Shown in pieces: positions 19,570 to 28,908 of a stretch of 64,000 nt of DNA (position 1 is its first letter; each line of letters begins with the position of its first letter). The translations under genes were made by a program, and so were the position numbers. The DNA lies in NCBI GenBank assembly GCA_023255735.1, contig JAGDVP010000002.1, forward strand, positions 1-64,000. Direction: 5' to 3'. This DNA comes from Halothiobacillus sp. Its GTDB lineage: Bacteria > Pseudomonadota > Gammaproteobacteria > Halothiobacillales > Halothiobacillaceae. The notes below the pieces were generated by a model that searched no databases, had not been told where the DNA came from, and saw only the letters and a program-made list of their open reading frames with translations.

Positions 19570-20253
19570 TTAAAACGCAAAAATTGGGCTGTTAAAGAAG
19601 CGGGCTAACCAGCCCATATTATTGGCATCATTCACGGCTCCCGTGCCGCCATACGAAATATGGGCATCGGCAATTCGGGTAGAAAGAACCGTATTATCCG
19701 GTGCAATATCCTGCGGGCGAATAAGGCCGGATAATTTCACCGACTCGGTTCCTTGATTAATACCAATAAACTTTTGCCCTTGAATAAATAAGCTGCCATT
19801 GGCATAAACCCGTGCCACGGTCACGGTAATTTGGCCATTTAAGCTATTGGTTTGGGCACTGGTGCCGTTGCCTTTAAACTGATTGGCCGTGGTCATCTGC
19901 ACACCAAACCGATTCATAATACTTGGCGATAAACCGGCAATAGCCGGCGGTGTAATAGCCACACTATCGGCCTTACCGGTTGCTGTGGTCGCACTTTTGG
20001 TGCCATTCATGCTTTCTTGCAGCACTACCGTTAAAATATCGCCCACACGATACGGGCGAGAATCCACAAACATATTGTCCATCTGCCCGGGTTGATAAAT
20101 CGAGCCATTGTTTTGCATGGGATTATTCTGCGACTCCTCCGGCGGCATAACCACAGCAAAAGCCGGATCAGGTTTTACCGGCGGCAGGCTGGCACAACCC
20201 GCGAGCATTAATCCCGCCAAACTCAGCATGCCCATCGCGCGCAGCTTATTCAT
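19570..20253 (-). CDS. flgH: Flagellar L-ring lipoprotein FlgH
   Basis: FlgH forms the outer-membrane L ring. The 227-residue product has a lipoprotein signal with lipobox LAGC at about residue 20, and the family segments SRPYRVGDILTVVLQE and LFIQGQKFIGINQGTE. The ATG at 20253, preceded by GGGGAG, is preferred over an upstream start that would add 7 residues. Confidence 0.95.
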   Translation of the reverse strand: MNKLRAMGMLSLAGLMLAGCASLPPVKPDPAFAVVMPPEESQNNPMQNNGSIYQPGQMDNMFVDSRPYRVGDILTVVLQESMNGTKSATTATGKADSVAITPPAIAGLSPSIMNRFGVQMTTANQFKGNGTSAQTNSLNGQITVTVARVYANGSLFIQGQKFIGINQGTESVKLSGLIRPQDIAPDNTVLSTRIADAHISYGGTGAVNDANNMGWLARFFNSPIFAF

Positions 20254-20278
20254 AATCTTGGCTCCCCTTCTCACCTAA

Positions 20279-21067
20279 TTACACATTCTGATTTAAGGTT
20301 TGCAGCATGCTGGAGGTGGTTGAAATGGCCTTGGAGTTCATCTCATAAGCGCGCTGGGTTTCAATCATGCTGACCAGTTCTTCAACCACATTCACGTTCG
20401 AGCTTTCCAACATGCCCTGCTGCAAAGTGCCAACGCCATTTAAACCCGGTGTGCTGGCTTGGGGCGCACCACTGGCGCCTGATTCCAAAAAGAGATTATT
20501 GCCAATCGGCTGCAAACCGGCGGGGTTCACAAAATCAGCTAACGTCACAGTGCCCACTTGCGAGGGCTGGGCTTGCCCCGGTAACTGAACGCTCACGGTG
20601 CCATCGCTGCCAATGGTGATCGATTGCGCGCCTTGCGGCACCGTAATGGCTGGCTGTAAAGGCATGCCATTGGCATTCACCACCTGCCCCGTGCTGTTCA
20701 AACTAAACGTCCCATCGCGGGTATAGGCTTCGGTGCCATCGGGCCGCAAGATTTGGAAAAACCCCCGCCCATTGACGGCTAAATCCAACGCGTTATTGGT
20801 GGTCACTAAATTACCTTGAGTGTGATTTTTTTCTGTGGCGACCACTTTCACACCCGTGCCGATATTTAACCCGGTAGGCACTTGATTTTGCTGGGTATCG
20901 GCTGAACCCACTTGGCGATAATTTTGGTACACCAAATCTTCAAACACGGCACGATCTTGCTTAAAGCCCGTGGTATTCACGTTAGCCAAATTATTCGATA
21001 TCACCGACATGCGCGTTTGCTGGGCATCAAGGCCGGTTTTTGCGATCCATAAAGCAGGCGTTGTCAT
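20279..21067 (-). CDS. flgG: Flagellar distal rod protein FlgG
   Basis: FlgG makes the distal rod. The 262-residue protein has the rod N-terminal motif ([32 protein letters not shown], residues 4-35) and the C-terminal motif with [27 protein letters not shown]. Length matches the family. It lies 10 bases after flgF. Confidence 0.97.
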   Translation of the reverse strand: MTTPALWIAKTGLDAQQTRMSVISNNLANVNTTGFKQDRAVFEDLVYQNYRQVGSADTQQNQVPTGLNIGTGVKVVATEKNHTQGNLVTTNNALDLAVNGRGFFQILRPDGTEAYTRDGTFSLNSTGQVVNANGMPLQPAITVPQGAQSITIGSDGTVSVQLPGQAQPSQVGTVTLADFVNPAGLQPIGNNLFLESGASGAPQASTPGLNGVGTLQQGMLESSNVNVVEELVSMIETQRAYEMNSKAISTTSSMLQTLNQNV

Positions 21068-21077
21068 GATTCAATCC

Positions 21078-21824
21078 TCAACTAAATACCAATAATTTAT
21101 CAGCCGCAGCGCTGTTGTCGTCTGCGGTTTTAATCATCTTGGTTTGCATTTCAAAAAGCCGGCCGTATTCGATCATTTTCACCATCGAATCAACGGGATT
21201 GACATTACTGCCTTCCAGCACACCGGTCGCCAGTTGAATACTTGCATCCGGTGCGGGCGGCGGTGTATTCGGCTTTAAGCCAAACAAGCCATCGCTGCGC
21301 TTCTCTAAACTGGTTTCAGCCGGATTAACCAATTTGATGCGATCAATCTGTGCCGGGGCATTAATGGTGCCACCCAAAGGGATAATCGAAATGGTTCCAT
21401 CGGCCAAAATATCAATTTTATTGGCCGGCGGAATCGCAATTGGGCCTTGGTTACCCATCACCACATCGCCTGCTGCAGTTTGCAGCTGGCCATTGGGGGA
21501 AATGTGTAAATCACCCCGGCGGGTATAAGCCTCCGAGCCATCGGGTGCCTGCACCGCAATAAATCCCGAGCCTTTCAAAGCTACATCTAAATCCCGCCCG
21601 GTTGTCATAAGCGGGCCCGGCTCAAAATTTGTGCCCGTGCGGACATCTTGCGCATAAACCCGGCTGGCATACGAAGGCCCATAAACCGGCAACGACTGAA
21701 ACGCATCCAAATCCGCCTTAAAACCTTGGGTGCTTACATTCGCCAAATTATTGGCATTGGTGGCTTGCGCTAACAACGTTTGTTTGGCGCCACTCATCGC
21801 GATATAGGCTAAACGATCCATCAC
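21078..21824 (-). CDS. flgF: Flagellar proximal rod protein FlgF
   Basis: FlgF is part of the proximal rod. The 248-residue protein has the N-terminal rod motif (ANNLANVSTQGFKAD) and the C-terminal SNVNPVDSMVKMIEYGRLFEMQTKMIK motif. Two ATG codons open the gene (21824 and 21821). It is the first gene of the flgFGHIJKL operon, preceded by a sigma54-type promoter and separated from flgE by a terminator. Confidence 0.95.
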   Translation of the reverse strand: MMDRLAYIAMSGAKQTLLAQATNANNLANVSTQGFKADLDAFQSLPVYGPSYASRVYAQDVRTGTNFEPGPLMTTGRDLDVALKGSGFIAVQAPDGSEAYTRRGDLHISPNGQLQTAAGDVVMGNQGPIAIPPANKIDILADGTISIIPLGGTINAPAQIDRIKLVNPAETSLEKRSDGLFGLKPNTPPPAPDASIQLATGVLEGSNVNPVDSMVKMIEYGRLFEMQTKMIKTADDNSAAADKLLVFS

Positions 21825-21857
21825 CGTCTCCTGTAAATACTAGATATAACTAATTTA

Positions 21858-21873
21858 AGCACTTGTTATGCCA
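21858..21873 (-). promoter_or_regulatory. Sigma54 promoter candidate for flgF
   Basis: The minus strand reads TGGCATAACAAGTGCT, with GG and GC exactly 10 bases apart as required for sigma54 (consensus TGGCACG-N4-TTGCA/T). The -24 half matches in 5 of 7 positions. It lies 34 bases before the flgF start and downstream of the terminator after flgE. Confidence 0.7.
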
Positions 21874-21901
21874 ACTTAACCAATGGCATCAGGTAGGGCA
21901 T

Positions 21902-21927
21902 AAAAAAACGGGCGTTTGCCCGTTTTT
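21902..21927 (-). terminator. Intrinsic terminator after flgE
   Basis: CGGGC (21909-21913) pairs with GCCCG (21918-21922) around a 4-base loop, flanked by A and T runs that extend the stem. On the minus strand the hairpin is followed by seven T residues. It divides flgBCDE from flgFGHIJKL. Confidence 0.85.
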
Positions 21928-21951
21928 CACATTATCTCAAGTGCTTTCAAG

Positions 21952-23205
21952 TTAACGGATTTGCATCACCGCATCGGTTGCTGTTTTATCCGTTTGAATC
22001 GCTTGCGCATTCGCTTGGAAATTGCGTTGCGCCACAATCATGTTAACGAGTTGAGTGGTTAAATCCACGTTTGATTGCTCAAGCGCCCCGCCTTGAATTG
22101 ATCCAAACGTGCCGGTACCCGCCTGCCCCACATTCGGCGTGCCTGAATCAACGGTTTGAATCCAAGAATTATTACCCACTTGTTTTAAGGCTTGCGGGTT
22201 AGCAAAATTTACCATCGCAACTGCGCCTAAGGCTACCGATTGACCATTTGAATAGGTGGCTTGAATTAACCCATTGCTGCCCACTGAAATGCCCGTGAGT
22301 TGCCCTGTGGTATTACCATCTTGTGATTGAGCCGCCATGTTAAACGGGGCGTTATATTGGGTAGAATCCGGTTGCGTGGTTATTGCGATATTCAAAGCGG
22401 CTGCCCCGGTACCCAATGTGGCGGCGGGCACAGATAGAGCGAAGGGAGCGGGCGCCGTGGGTAATTGGCCATTCGCATCAAAGGTTAAAGTCGAGGGGCC
22501 TTGAATGGGCGCTTGGGTATCTAATTGATAATATAAATTCCACTCCCCGGGATTGGCCGTTTTGACATAATAAGTCGTAAGCGCATGGGTATTACCCAAG
22601 GAATCATAAACTTGCTGCGAGTTAGCCTGATTATAAGAAGCCGGATCTGGGGTTGCTTGAGTCGTATCAAAAGCCACTGTCGGCGCAATTGCACTGGCGG
22701 GCAAGTTAAAGGATTGGGTTACTTTCGTCGTCGCTTTCGGCGCACCGGCGGCCACAGGAAGCTGAACGGGGCTTGCGCTGGCTATTGAGGTCGATTTTAA
22801 CGTGCCATTGGCATTAACCGGCAGTGCTTTTAAAAATTGGCCACTTGAGTTAATAATAAAACCATCTTTATTCACACCCATGGCGCCCGCGCGGGAATAA
22901 ACTGAGTCTTGGCTATCGAGCGTAGGCTGAAAAGCAAAAAATCCTTGGCCTGAAATCGCTAAATCCAATGAGTTATTGGTAAATTGTAAACTGCCTTGGG
23001 TGAATTGCTGTTGCACCGCCTCAGTTAACACCCCTTGGCCGGTCGCGGTTTTGCTATTACCAAAGGCACTCACCGCATAAATATCACCAAATTGGGCGCG
23101 TGAGCTTTTAAAACCGGTTGAATTCGCGTTTGCAATATTATTACTGGTAACGTCTAAATCTTTTTGGGCGGCATTTAAGCCGGTAATTGAAGTGTTAAAT
23201 GACAT
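21952..23205 (-). CDS. flgE: Flagellar hook protein FlgE
   Basis: FlgE polymerises into the hook. The 417-residue protein has the N-terminal motif SFNTSITGLNAAQKDLDVTSNNIANANSTGFKSSRA and the C-terminal QSNVDLTTQLVNMIVAQRNFQANAQAIQT, with a variable middle region. It is the last gene of flgBCDE and is followed by an intrinsic terminator. Confidence 0.96.
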   Translation of the reverse strand: MSFNTSITGLNAAQKDLDVTSNNIANANSTGFKSSRAQFGDIYAVSAFGNSKTATGQGVLTEAVQQQFTQGSLQFTNNSLDLAISGQGFFAFQPTLDSQDSVYSRAGAMGVNKDGFIINSSGQFLKALPVNANGTLKSTSIASASPVQLPVAAGAPKATTKVTQSFNLPASAIAPTVAFDTTQATPDPASYNQANSQQVYDSLGNTHALTTYYVKTANPGEWNLYYQLDTQAPIQGPSTLTFDANGQLPTAPAPFALSVPAATLGTGAAALNIAITTQPDSTQYNAPFNMAAQSQDGNTTGQLTGISVGSNGLIQATYSNGQSVALGAVAMVNFANPQALKQVGNNSWIQTVDSGTPNVGQAGTGTFGSIQGGALEQSNVDLTTQLVNMIVAQRNFQANAQAIQTDKTATDAVMQIR

Positions 23206-23259
23206 AAATAAACTCCTGCTTTACAAAGCATATTAAAAATTGAAATAATAATGCGCTGA

Positions 23260-23973
23260 TTAGCCTATAATTTCAACCACATCCGTTAGTTTTGCGGGCG
23301 GCAAACCGCCATCCAAATTCAATTGTGGGCCGCTATTAGTAACACCCACACTTTTAATCACCGCCCCCACATAAGTTTGTGCCGCTTGCTGCTTACCACT
23401 CACCGTCGCGGTGGCGGTCAGCGTGTAATTGCCGGCCGGTGCATTGCTGCCATCTGCCATTTTGCCATCCCAGCTAAAGGTGGGCCGTGAATCGCCATTC
23501 ATCGCAATCGATTGGCTGTTGACGATTTGCCCACTCGCATTGGTCAGAGTGACGGTCACGCCGGTAGCGCCCGTAGGGATATCCACGGCTCCTAACACGC
23601 CCGAAGGCGATGGGGTGCCATCAGCCGCTTTAGTTGAGTACATATACGCCGAATTGCCCTTAACAATCGCCGCCTTGCCCACCAAACCCGCCGCCTGCAT
23701 CACTTGGTTCGATTGCAGGGTCGATTGAAACCCGCTCACCGTCGTATTTAGCTCGGAAATCCCTTGCAGCGAACTAAATTGCGCTAATTGCGCAATCATT
23801 TGGCTGTTATCGGTGGGTTTGGTCGGGTCTTGGTTTTGTAATTGTGTTGTCAGTAGCTTCATGAAGCTATCCATATTCAGCGAGCCGGTGCCACTGGTGG
23901 CCGACGTGCCGGCGGTGGGCATAGCCAAGCCTAAACTGGCGTAGGGATTGGTAGCATTGGTGGGGGTTGTCAT
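23260..23973 (-). CDS. flgD: Hook-cap scaffolding protein FlgD
   Basis: FlgD caps the growing hook. The N-terminal segment (MDSFMKLLTTQLQNQDPTKPTDNSQMIAQLAQFSSLQGI, about 33-75) is the family hallmark, followed by a FlgD Ig-like/tudor region (FSWDGKMADGSNAPAGNYTL). Length is 237 residues. It lies between flgC and flgE in the standard order. Confidence 0.95.
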   Translation of the reverse strand: MTTPTNATNPYASLGLAMPTAGTSATSGTGSLNMDSFMKLLTTQLQNQDPTKPTDNSQMIAQLAQFSSLQGISELNTTVSGFQSTLQSNQVMQAAGLVGKAAIVKGNSAYMYSTKAADGTPSPSGVLGAVDIPTGATGVTVTLTNASGQIVNSQSIAMNGDSRPTFSWDGKMADGSNAPAGNYTLTATATVSGKQQAAQTYVGAVIKSVGVTNSGPQLNLDGGLPPAKLTDVVEIIG

Positions 23974-23984
23974 TACGGGAACTC

Positions 23985-24389
23985 CTATTGACCTAATTGC
24001 AGCGTTCTAAGTGCCAAGTTTTTGGCGGTATCCATCACCTGGACATTCGTTTGGTACGAACGAGAGGCCGACAACATATTGACCATCTCCTCGACCGGGT
24101 TCACATTCGATGCGTAAACATAACCCTCCTTATTTGCCAGCGGATTGCCCGGCTGATACAAAGCTGGATTCGGCGCATTACTTTGCGTAATTCCTAACGT
24201 GCGCACCCCAACGCCACCCCCGTTTTGCTCTAGCACCTGGCTAAACACCGGTTCGCGCGCCTTGTAGGCATCTTCCGGCTTGGTGGCAACAGAATCGGCA
24301 TTGGCCATATTGGACGCCGTGGCATTGAGTCGCAGGGTTTGCGCGGCCATAGCGGAACTTGACACATCAAAAATTGAAAAAAGGCTCAT
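23985..24389 (-). CDS. flgC: Flagellar proximal rod protein FlgC
   Basis: FlgC is a proximal rod subunit. The 134-residue protein has the N-terminal rod motif (SAMAAQTLRLNATASNMANAD) and the C-terminal motif VYASNVNPVEEMVNMLSASRSYQTNVQVM. Length matches the family. It lies 11 bases before flgD and 23 bases after flgB. Confidence 0.96.
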   Translation of the reverse strand: MSLFSIFDVSSSAMAAQTLRLNATASNMANADSVATKPEDAYKAREPVFSQVLEQNGGGVGVRTLGITQSNAPNPALYQPGNPLANKEGYVYASNVNPVEEMVNMLSASRSYQTNVQVMDTAKNLALRTLQLGQ

Positions 24390-24412
24390 AAAAGCTCCTA
24401 AAAAATCAGCGA

Positions 24413-24814
24413 TTATTGACCCGTTAAGGCCGAGTTAATCCCCTTAATCCGGCTGTTTAAAAAACTCAACGTGGTTTGGTACGACACGGCATTTTCAGTG
24501 AACCGAACCCGCTCGCGCTCCAAATCCACCGAATTCCCATCCAGCGCGGGCTGATCTGGAATGCGGTACAGTTCTTGCGCGCCGCCTGGCGGGTGGCTTG
24601 CTTGCAATTGCCCCGGTTGATTTTGCAAGAGGGTCAGCGCTTGCCCCGCCCCACCCTGCGCTCCTGCGGCGCTGCGCAAGGCATCGGTAAACGATAAATC
24701 ACGCGCCTTATAGTTGGGCGTATCGCTATTGGCGATATTCGACGCCAAAATCCCCATACGCTGGGAGCGATAAACCAACGCATCCCCATGAATCCCAAAT
24801 AATTGATCGCTCAT
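24413..24814 (-). CDS. flgB: Flagellar proximal rod protein FlgB
   Basis: FlgB is the first gene of the flagellar rod-hook operon. The 133-residue protein shows the motif RMGILASNIANSDTPNYKARD and a C-terminal helix (TENAVSYQTTLSFLNSRIKGI). The ATG at 24814 is used; the longer frame would add 10 unsupported residues. A sigma54-type promoter lies about 36 bases upstream. Confidence 0.95.
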   Translation of the reverse strand: MSDQLFGIHGDALVYRSQRMGILASNIANSDTPNYKARDLSFTDALRSAAGAQGGAGQALTLLQNQPGQLQASHPPGGAQELYRIPDQPALDGNSVDLERERVRFTENAVSYQTTLSFLNSRIKGINSALTGQ

Positions 24815-24849
24815 AACCCACCTCATAAAAAAAATCGTGAGCAATGCAA

Positions 24850-24865
24850 AGCGATAACCGTGCCA
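24850..24865 (-). promoter_or_regulatory. Sigma54 promoter for flgB
   Basis: The minus strand reads TGGCACGGTTATCGCT. The -24 element TGGCACG is perfect, GG and GC are 10 bases apart, and only one base of the -12 element differs from TTGCT. The start of transcription would fall about 25 bases before flgB. This fits the FleQ/sigma54 control of early flagellar genes known in Pseudomonas and Vibrio. Confidence 0.82.
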
Positions 24866-25005
24866 ACAACCCCCAAGACACGTTCAAGAAAACCTATTTA
24901 GATTGCAGTCGCCGCCACTCAAGAAACACCAAATTGAGATTGTTATTCGCCAAGACAGAAATTTGGCTACACTGTCGGCCTGTTTGGCTACCCATAGACA
25001 CCTAA

Positions 25006-26307
25006 TTGAACGACATTCATCTTGGCGCCCTTTTTACTGCGCTCATAGCCCTTGTTTTATTGTCGGCTTTTTTCTCAAGCTCCGAGACAGCCCTCATATC
25101 GCTTAATCGATACCGATTGCGGCACCTAGCCAAGCGCGGTCATGGCGGCGCCATTCGCGCCCAAAAGCTGCTTGAAAAACCCGATCAACTCCTAGGCTTA
25201 ATTTTATTTGGCAACACCTTTGCCAATATTTTGGTGTCCTCCTTGGCCACCCTCATTGGGCTGCGGCTCTTTGGCGATAGTGGCATTGCGATTGCCACCG
25301 GTGCGTTAACTCTGATTTTGCTCATTTTTGGCGAAGTGGCGCCCAAAACCGCCGCCGCCACCGCGCCCGAGCCCATCGCGTGGCCTGCCGCCTATATCTA
25401 CACTTTCATCATGCCGTTCGTATCACCGCTTGTGCAGCTGATCAGCTTGCTCGCCAATGGCTTGCTCAAATTATTGGGCTTTAATACCCAAAAACAGCGC
25501 AGCCACGGACTAACCGCCGCCGAATTACAAACCTTAGTTCGTGAATCAAGCCCGCATTTACCTGAACAAAATGTCAATCTTCTGTTGTCGGTGCTAGAAC
25601 TTGAACAAGCTCAGGTCGAAGACATCATGATTCCGCGTTCAGAAATTTCGGGCATTGATTTAGATGAACCCTGGGATAACGTATTAGCCCAACTCAAATC
25701 AGCTAAATACAGCCGCATGCCCGTATTTAATGGCTCCATTGAAAACACCATTGGCGTGATTAATGTGCGGCGGTTATTTGGCCCACTGATGGATAACACG
25801 CTCACTTTAAGCAAACTCAAACGCTTGCTGCGCGAGCCCTATTACGTCCCCGAAGGCACGGCGCTCACCACACAATTACTTAATTTTCAAACAGAAAATC
25901 GCCGCTCGGCGCTGGTTGTCGATGAATATGGCGATGTGCAAGGCCTAGTCACCCTAGAAGATATTCTTGAAGAAATCGTGGGGGATTTCACAACTTCCCC
26001 GCTGCCCGATAACAACGACATCATCGCGGAAGAAGACGGCAGCTTTATTCTGCGCGGCAATATGCCCATTCGTGAAATTAACCGCGAGTTAGCGATTGAC
26101 CTGCCCACCACCGATGCTAGCACCTTAAATGGCCTAATTATCGAAGAGTTGGAGACTTTGCCCACGCAAGGCGCCCGCATCACGGTGGCCAACGTGCAAA
26201 TTGATGTGCTGGGCGTGCAAAACCACGCCGTCGATACCGCGCGATTAACATTCATCGAATTTGGCAATGAGTCAAACACCAAGAGCCAAACTCATGGCGC
26301 GGGCTAA
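25006..26307 (+). CDS. CorB-like DUF21/CBS membrane transporter (HlyC/CorC family)
   Basis: This 433-residue protein has an N-terminal DUF21 membrane domain with several hydrophobic segments (about 5-150), a CBS pair (about 205-330) and a C-terminal CorC/HlyC domain (about 345-420). The N-terminus (LSAFFSSSETALISLNRYRLRHLAKRG) closely resembles E. coli YfjD (CorB). The family is linked to Mg2+/Co2+ transport. A stop lies just upstream in frame, so the TTG at 25006 is the only start that keeps the first membrane segment. The end overlaps radA by 14 bases. Confidence 0.87.
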   Translation: MNDIHLGALFTALIALVLLSAFFSSSETALISLNRYRLRHLAKRGHGGAIRAQKLLEKPDQLLGLILFGNTFANILVSSLATLIGLRLFGDSGIAIATGALTLILLIFGEVAPKTAAATAPEPIAWPAAYIYTFIMPFVSPLVQLISLLANGLLKLLGFNTQKQRSHGLTAAELQTLVRESSPHLPEQNVNLLLSVLELEQAQVEDIMIPRSEISGIDLDEPWDNVLAQLKSAKYSRMPVFNGSIENTIGVINVRRLFGPLMDNTLTLSKLKRLLREPYYVPEGTALTTQLLNFQTENRRSALVVDEYGDVQGLVTLEDILEEIVGDFTTSPLPDNNDIIAEEDGSFILRGNMPIREINRELAIDLPTTDASTLNGLIIEELETLPTQGARITVANVQIDVLGVQNHAVDTARLTFIEFGNESNTKSQTHGAG

Positions 26308-27673
26308 AGAAAAATCGGCCTATGTGTGCCAAGAATGTGGCGCCGATTTCCCCAAATGGGCGGGGCGATGCACAGAATGCAACGCTTGGAACAGCCTCAC
26401 CGAAATTCGGCTGCCCACCGCCACGTCAAATAGCACCGCCCTGCCAAGCGGCTATGCGGGCGGAAACCCCCAAATCACCCTACTCTCAGAAGTGCGTATC
26501 AGCGAAACCCCGCGCGAAACCACGGGGCTCGATGAGCTAGATCGGGTACTGGGGGGCGGGCTGGTTGAAGGCTCAGTTATATTAATCGGTGGGGATCCGG
26601 GCATTGGCAAATCCACCCTACTGCTGCAAACCCTGCTTTTGCTACAAACGCGCATGCCCTGTTTGTATGTCACAGGTGAGGAGTCGCTGCAGCAAGTTGC
26701 GCTGCGTGCCCAACGGCTTGATGCGGATATGCAAGGCAAACAAGGCCAGCTCACCCTCATGAGTGAAACCTCAGTTGAAGCGATTTTGGCGCATTGTGCC
26801 CGCCAACTGCCGAGACTTTTGGTGGTCGATTCCATCCAAACCTTGCATACCGAAGGCTTAAGTGCCGCGCCTGGCTCCGTATCGCAATTACGCGAGGGCA
26901 CCGCCCAATTGGTACGCTTTGCCAAACGCCATGAAGTCACCATTTTTATCGTAGGCCATGTCACCAAAGAAGGCGCGCTCGCAGGCCCCCGCGTGTTGGA
27001 GCACATGGTCGATACCGTCTTATATTTTGAAGGCGATCCCGGCGCGCGATTCCGCGTAATTCGAGCCGTAAAAAATCGTTTTGGCGCCGCCAACGAAATC
27101 GGCGTTTTTGCCATGACCGATCGCGGTTTAAAACCCGTCAGCAACCCATCCGCCATTTTTTTGTCGCGCCATGAACAGCCCGTACCCGGCAGCGTCATTA
27201 CCGTCACGCGTGAAGGTACCCGCCCCTTACTGGTTGAAGTGCAAGCGCTCGTCGCCGAACACCCGGGCGGCAATCCCAAACGCCTCACCGTGGGGCTCGA
27301 TCAAAATCGACTGGCCATGCTGCTGGCCGTATTACATCGGCACGGACAAATTGCTTTATACGATCAAGACGTGTTTTTGAATGTGGTCGGTGGCGTGCGC
27401 GTAGCAGAAACTGCCGCCGATTTGCCCAGCCTAATTGCCATTTTATCGAGCTTTAGAAACCGCCCCTTGCCCGATGGATTAATCGTATTTGGCGAGGTGG
27501 GCTTAGCAGGCGAAATTCGCCCGGTGACAGGCGGGCAAGAGCGCTTATTTGAAGCGGCCAAACATGGCTTCACCCATGCCATCGTACCTAAAGCAAACTT
27601 GCCCAGCCGCCCGATTGAAGGCTTGAGCATCACCGCCGCAAGCCATCTGAACCAAGCGCTTGAGCTAATTTAA
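26294..27673 (+). CDS. radA: DNA repair protein RadA (Sms)
   Basis: RadA is a DnaB-like motor that extends recombination intermediates. The 459-residue protein has an N-terminal C4 zinc finger (CQECG...CTEC), a RecA-like core with Walker A GGDPGIGKST, the RadA-specific KNRFG motif and a C-terminal Lon-like domain. The ATG at 26294 places the zinc finger close to the N-terminus as in known RadA; the longer frame starts inside the corB-like gene. Confidence 0.96.
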   Translation: MARAKEKSAYVCQECGADFPKWAGRCTECNAWNSLTEIRLPTATSNSTALPSGYAGGNPQITLLSEVRISETPRETTGLDELDRVLGGGLVEGSVILIGGDPGIGKSTLLLQTLLLLQTRMPCLYVTGEESLQQVALRAQRLDADMQGKQGQLTLMSETSVEAILAHCARQLPRLLVVDSIQTLHTEGLSAAPGSVSQLREGTAQLVRFAKRHEVTIFIVGHVTKEGALAGPRVLEHMVDTVLYFEGDPGARFRVIRAVKNRFGAANEIGVFAMTDRGLKPVSNPSAIFLSRHEQPVPGSVITVTREGTRPLLVEVQALVAEHPGGNPKRLTVGLDQNRLAMLLAVLHRHGQIALYDQDVFLNVVGGVRVAETAADLPSLIAILSSFRNRPLPDGLIVFGEVGLAGEIRPVTGGQERLFEAAKHGFTHAIVPKANLPSRPIEGLSITAASHLNQALELI

Positions 27674-27686
27674 TCGGGCAAATGCC

Positions 27687-27827
27687 TCAGTGGCTGTTGA
27701 TGTGATTTTTCTCTTTAAGCGCATCGCCTGATTTTTTCCAAAACCACCAAAAAACGGCGACCGGCATACCCACAATGCCCATCATCGCCAATATAGATAA
27801 AACAACAATTTGCGCTTCAACGTGCAT
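27687..27827 (-). CDS. Small single-span membrane protein, unknown function
   Basis: A 46-codon open frame runs from an ATG at 27827 to TGA at 27687. The product begins MHVEAQIVVL, has one hydrophobic segment (about residues 6-32) and ends in a charged tail (KKSGDALKEKNHINSH). An AGAGAGGTG ribosome binding site lies just before the ATG. I do not recognise a family. It lies convergent with radA, 13 bases beyond the radA stop. The good ribosome binding site and clean membrane segment argue that it is real. Confidence 0.6.
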   Translation of the reverse strand: MHVEAQIVVLSILAMMGIVGMPVAVFWWFWKKSGDALKEKNHINSH

Positions 27828-28106
27828 ACATCACCTCTCTTGGGCTTATTTCCACAAAAAAACAGGGCAATAAGCGCACTTTAGCGAGTGTGTGGGGCAT
27901 TTCAACCAAGTGAAACACTCATAAATACCCATCTGCCAAGGTTTAAGATTTTGGCAATAGACACCGAAGCCTTTTATTCATTATGATGAACACAATGTTA
28001 GATTTTTTTTTGGCTATATAAATCCTTAAATTTTACGCCGAGGAAACACCCCCGAACTAAACGAGGCTTTAAGCCCACCGCGTCGCAACAGGGATGAGAG
28101 AGATAC

Positions 28107-28898
28107 ATGGACATCACGGTCGTTAAACGGTCACCACCGCTCATAAAATTACAGGCCGACACCCCACCACTGCAGGCATTACAAAGCAATTTATTTGATG
28201 CCTATTTTTCCGTCACAGCAGCGCGCAGCTTTTTTTTACCGCAAATCCCCGATCTGAATGCCGCCATCAATACACTTGAACATCTTATTTTGCTCAACCC
28301 CAAGCGGCTACGCAGCCATGCTCAACGGCTCATTTTGTTGCATAAAAACAATCAACCGCACCAGTACATGGGCGCATTGCTTGATTTGTTTTTCTCATTG
28401 GGTACCGAAGGGCTGCCCTTAAAACAGTATTTTTTACAATTGGCCGATGGGTTTATTGCGCGTGATGAATATACTTTCCTCCACGAGCAACAAAGCCAAG
28501 TGATCGATCGCCAGCATGCACTGGTTAAAAAAGCGCAAGGGTGCCTATTTTTAGGTCACACCGATGCCACGCGCCCTTTATTGGTTCGCGCTTCAGCGGG
28601 GGTGATATCTCAACCGCTAACCTTTGGCGCGGCATCAACCCCTGCAAACCTTGCGCCCCATGATGTTATGACTGAGGCCAATCAACTGATTGATGATGGG
28701 CAACTTGATTTAGCAATGGACACCCTAGAAGACGCCGTATTGGCCGATGCACACGCGATTGAGGCCATAAAATTTTTGCTGCAACTGTATGTTTTAAGTG
28801 GTGCAGAAATCCGCAAGGAAATTATGGAAGAGCAACTCAAAATCAATTTTGGCGCTTTGCCCGCAGCGTGGGTTGAAGCGCAAAGCAACACCCCATGA
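28107..28898 (+). CDS. TPR/FimV-like protein
   Basis: This 263-residue protein has no signal peptide or membrane segment. Helical repeat character is visible at about 48-85 (AAINTLEHLILLNPKRLRSHAQ) and in a C-terminal part (about 190-258) resembling FimV C-terminal domains (LIDDGQLDLAMDTLEDAV, ending near LPAAWVEAQ). A cytosolic scaffold or adaptor role is plausible. It is the first gene of a twelve-gene run, with a GAGAGA ribosome binding site. The next gene begins 10 bases downstream. No exact family was identified. Confidence 0.65.
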   Translation: MDITVVKRSPPLIKLQADTPPLQALQSNLFDAYFSVTAARSFFLPQIPDLNAAINTLEHLILLNPKRLRSHAQRLILLHKNNQPHQYMGALLDLFFSLGTEGLPLKQYFLQLADGFIARDEYTFLHEQQSQVIDRQHALVKKAQGCLFLGHTDATRPLLVRASAGVISQPLTFGAASTPANLAPHDVMTEANQLIDDGQLDLAMDTLEDAVLADAHAIEAIKFLLQLYVLSGAEIRKEIMEEQLKINFGALPAAWVEAQSNTP

Positions 28899-28908
28899 GC
28901 AATCCCGC

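Noticed and set aside
26452-27288. Long open frame (278 codons) on the minus strand
   Set aside because: It is fully antisense to radA, has a Ser/Arg-rich composition typical of shadow frames and no ribosome binding site.
27841-28106. Cyclic di-GMP or other riboswitch before the sensory gene run
   Set aside because: The region lacks the conserved core sequences of the GEMM type and shows no strong long hairpin. I see only an AT-rich stretch with a T run near 28005.
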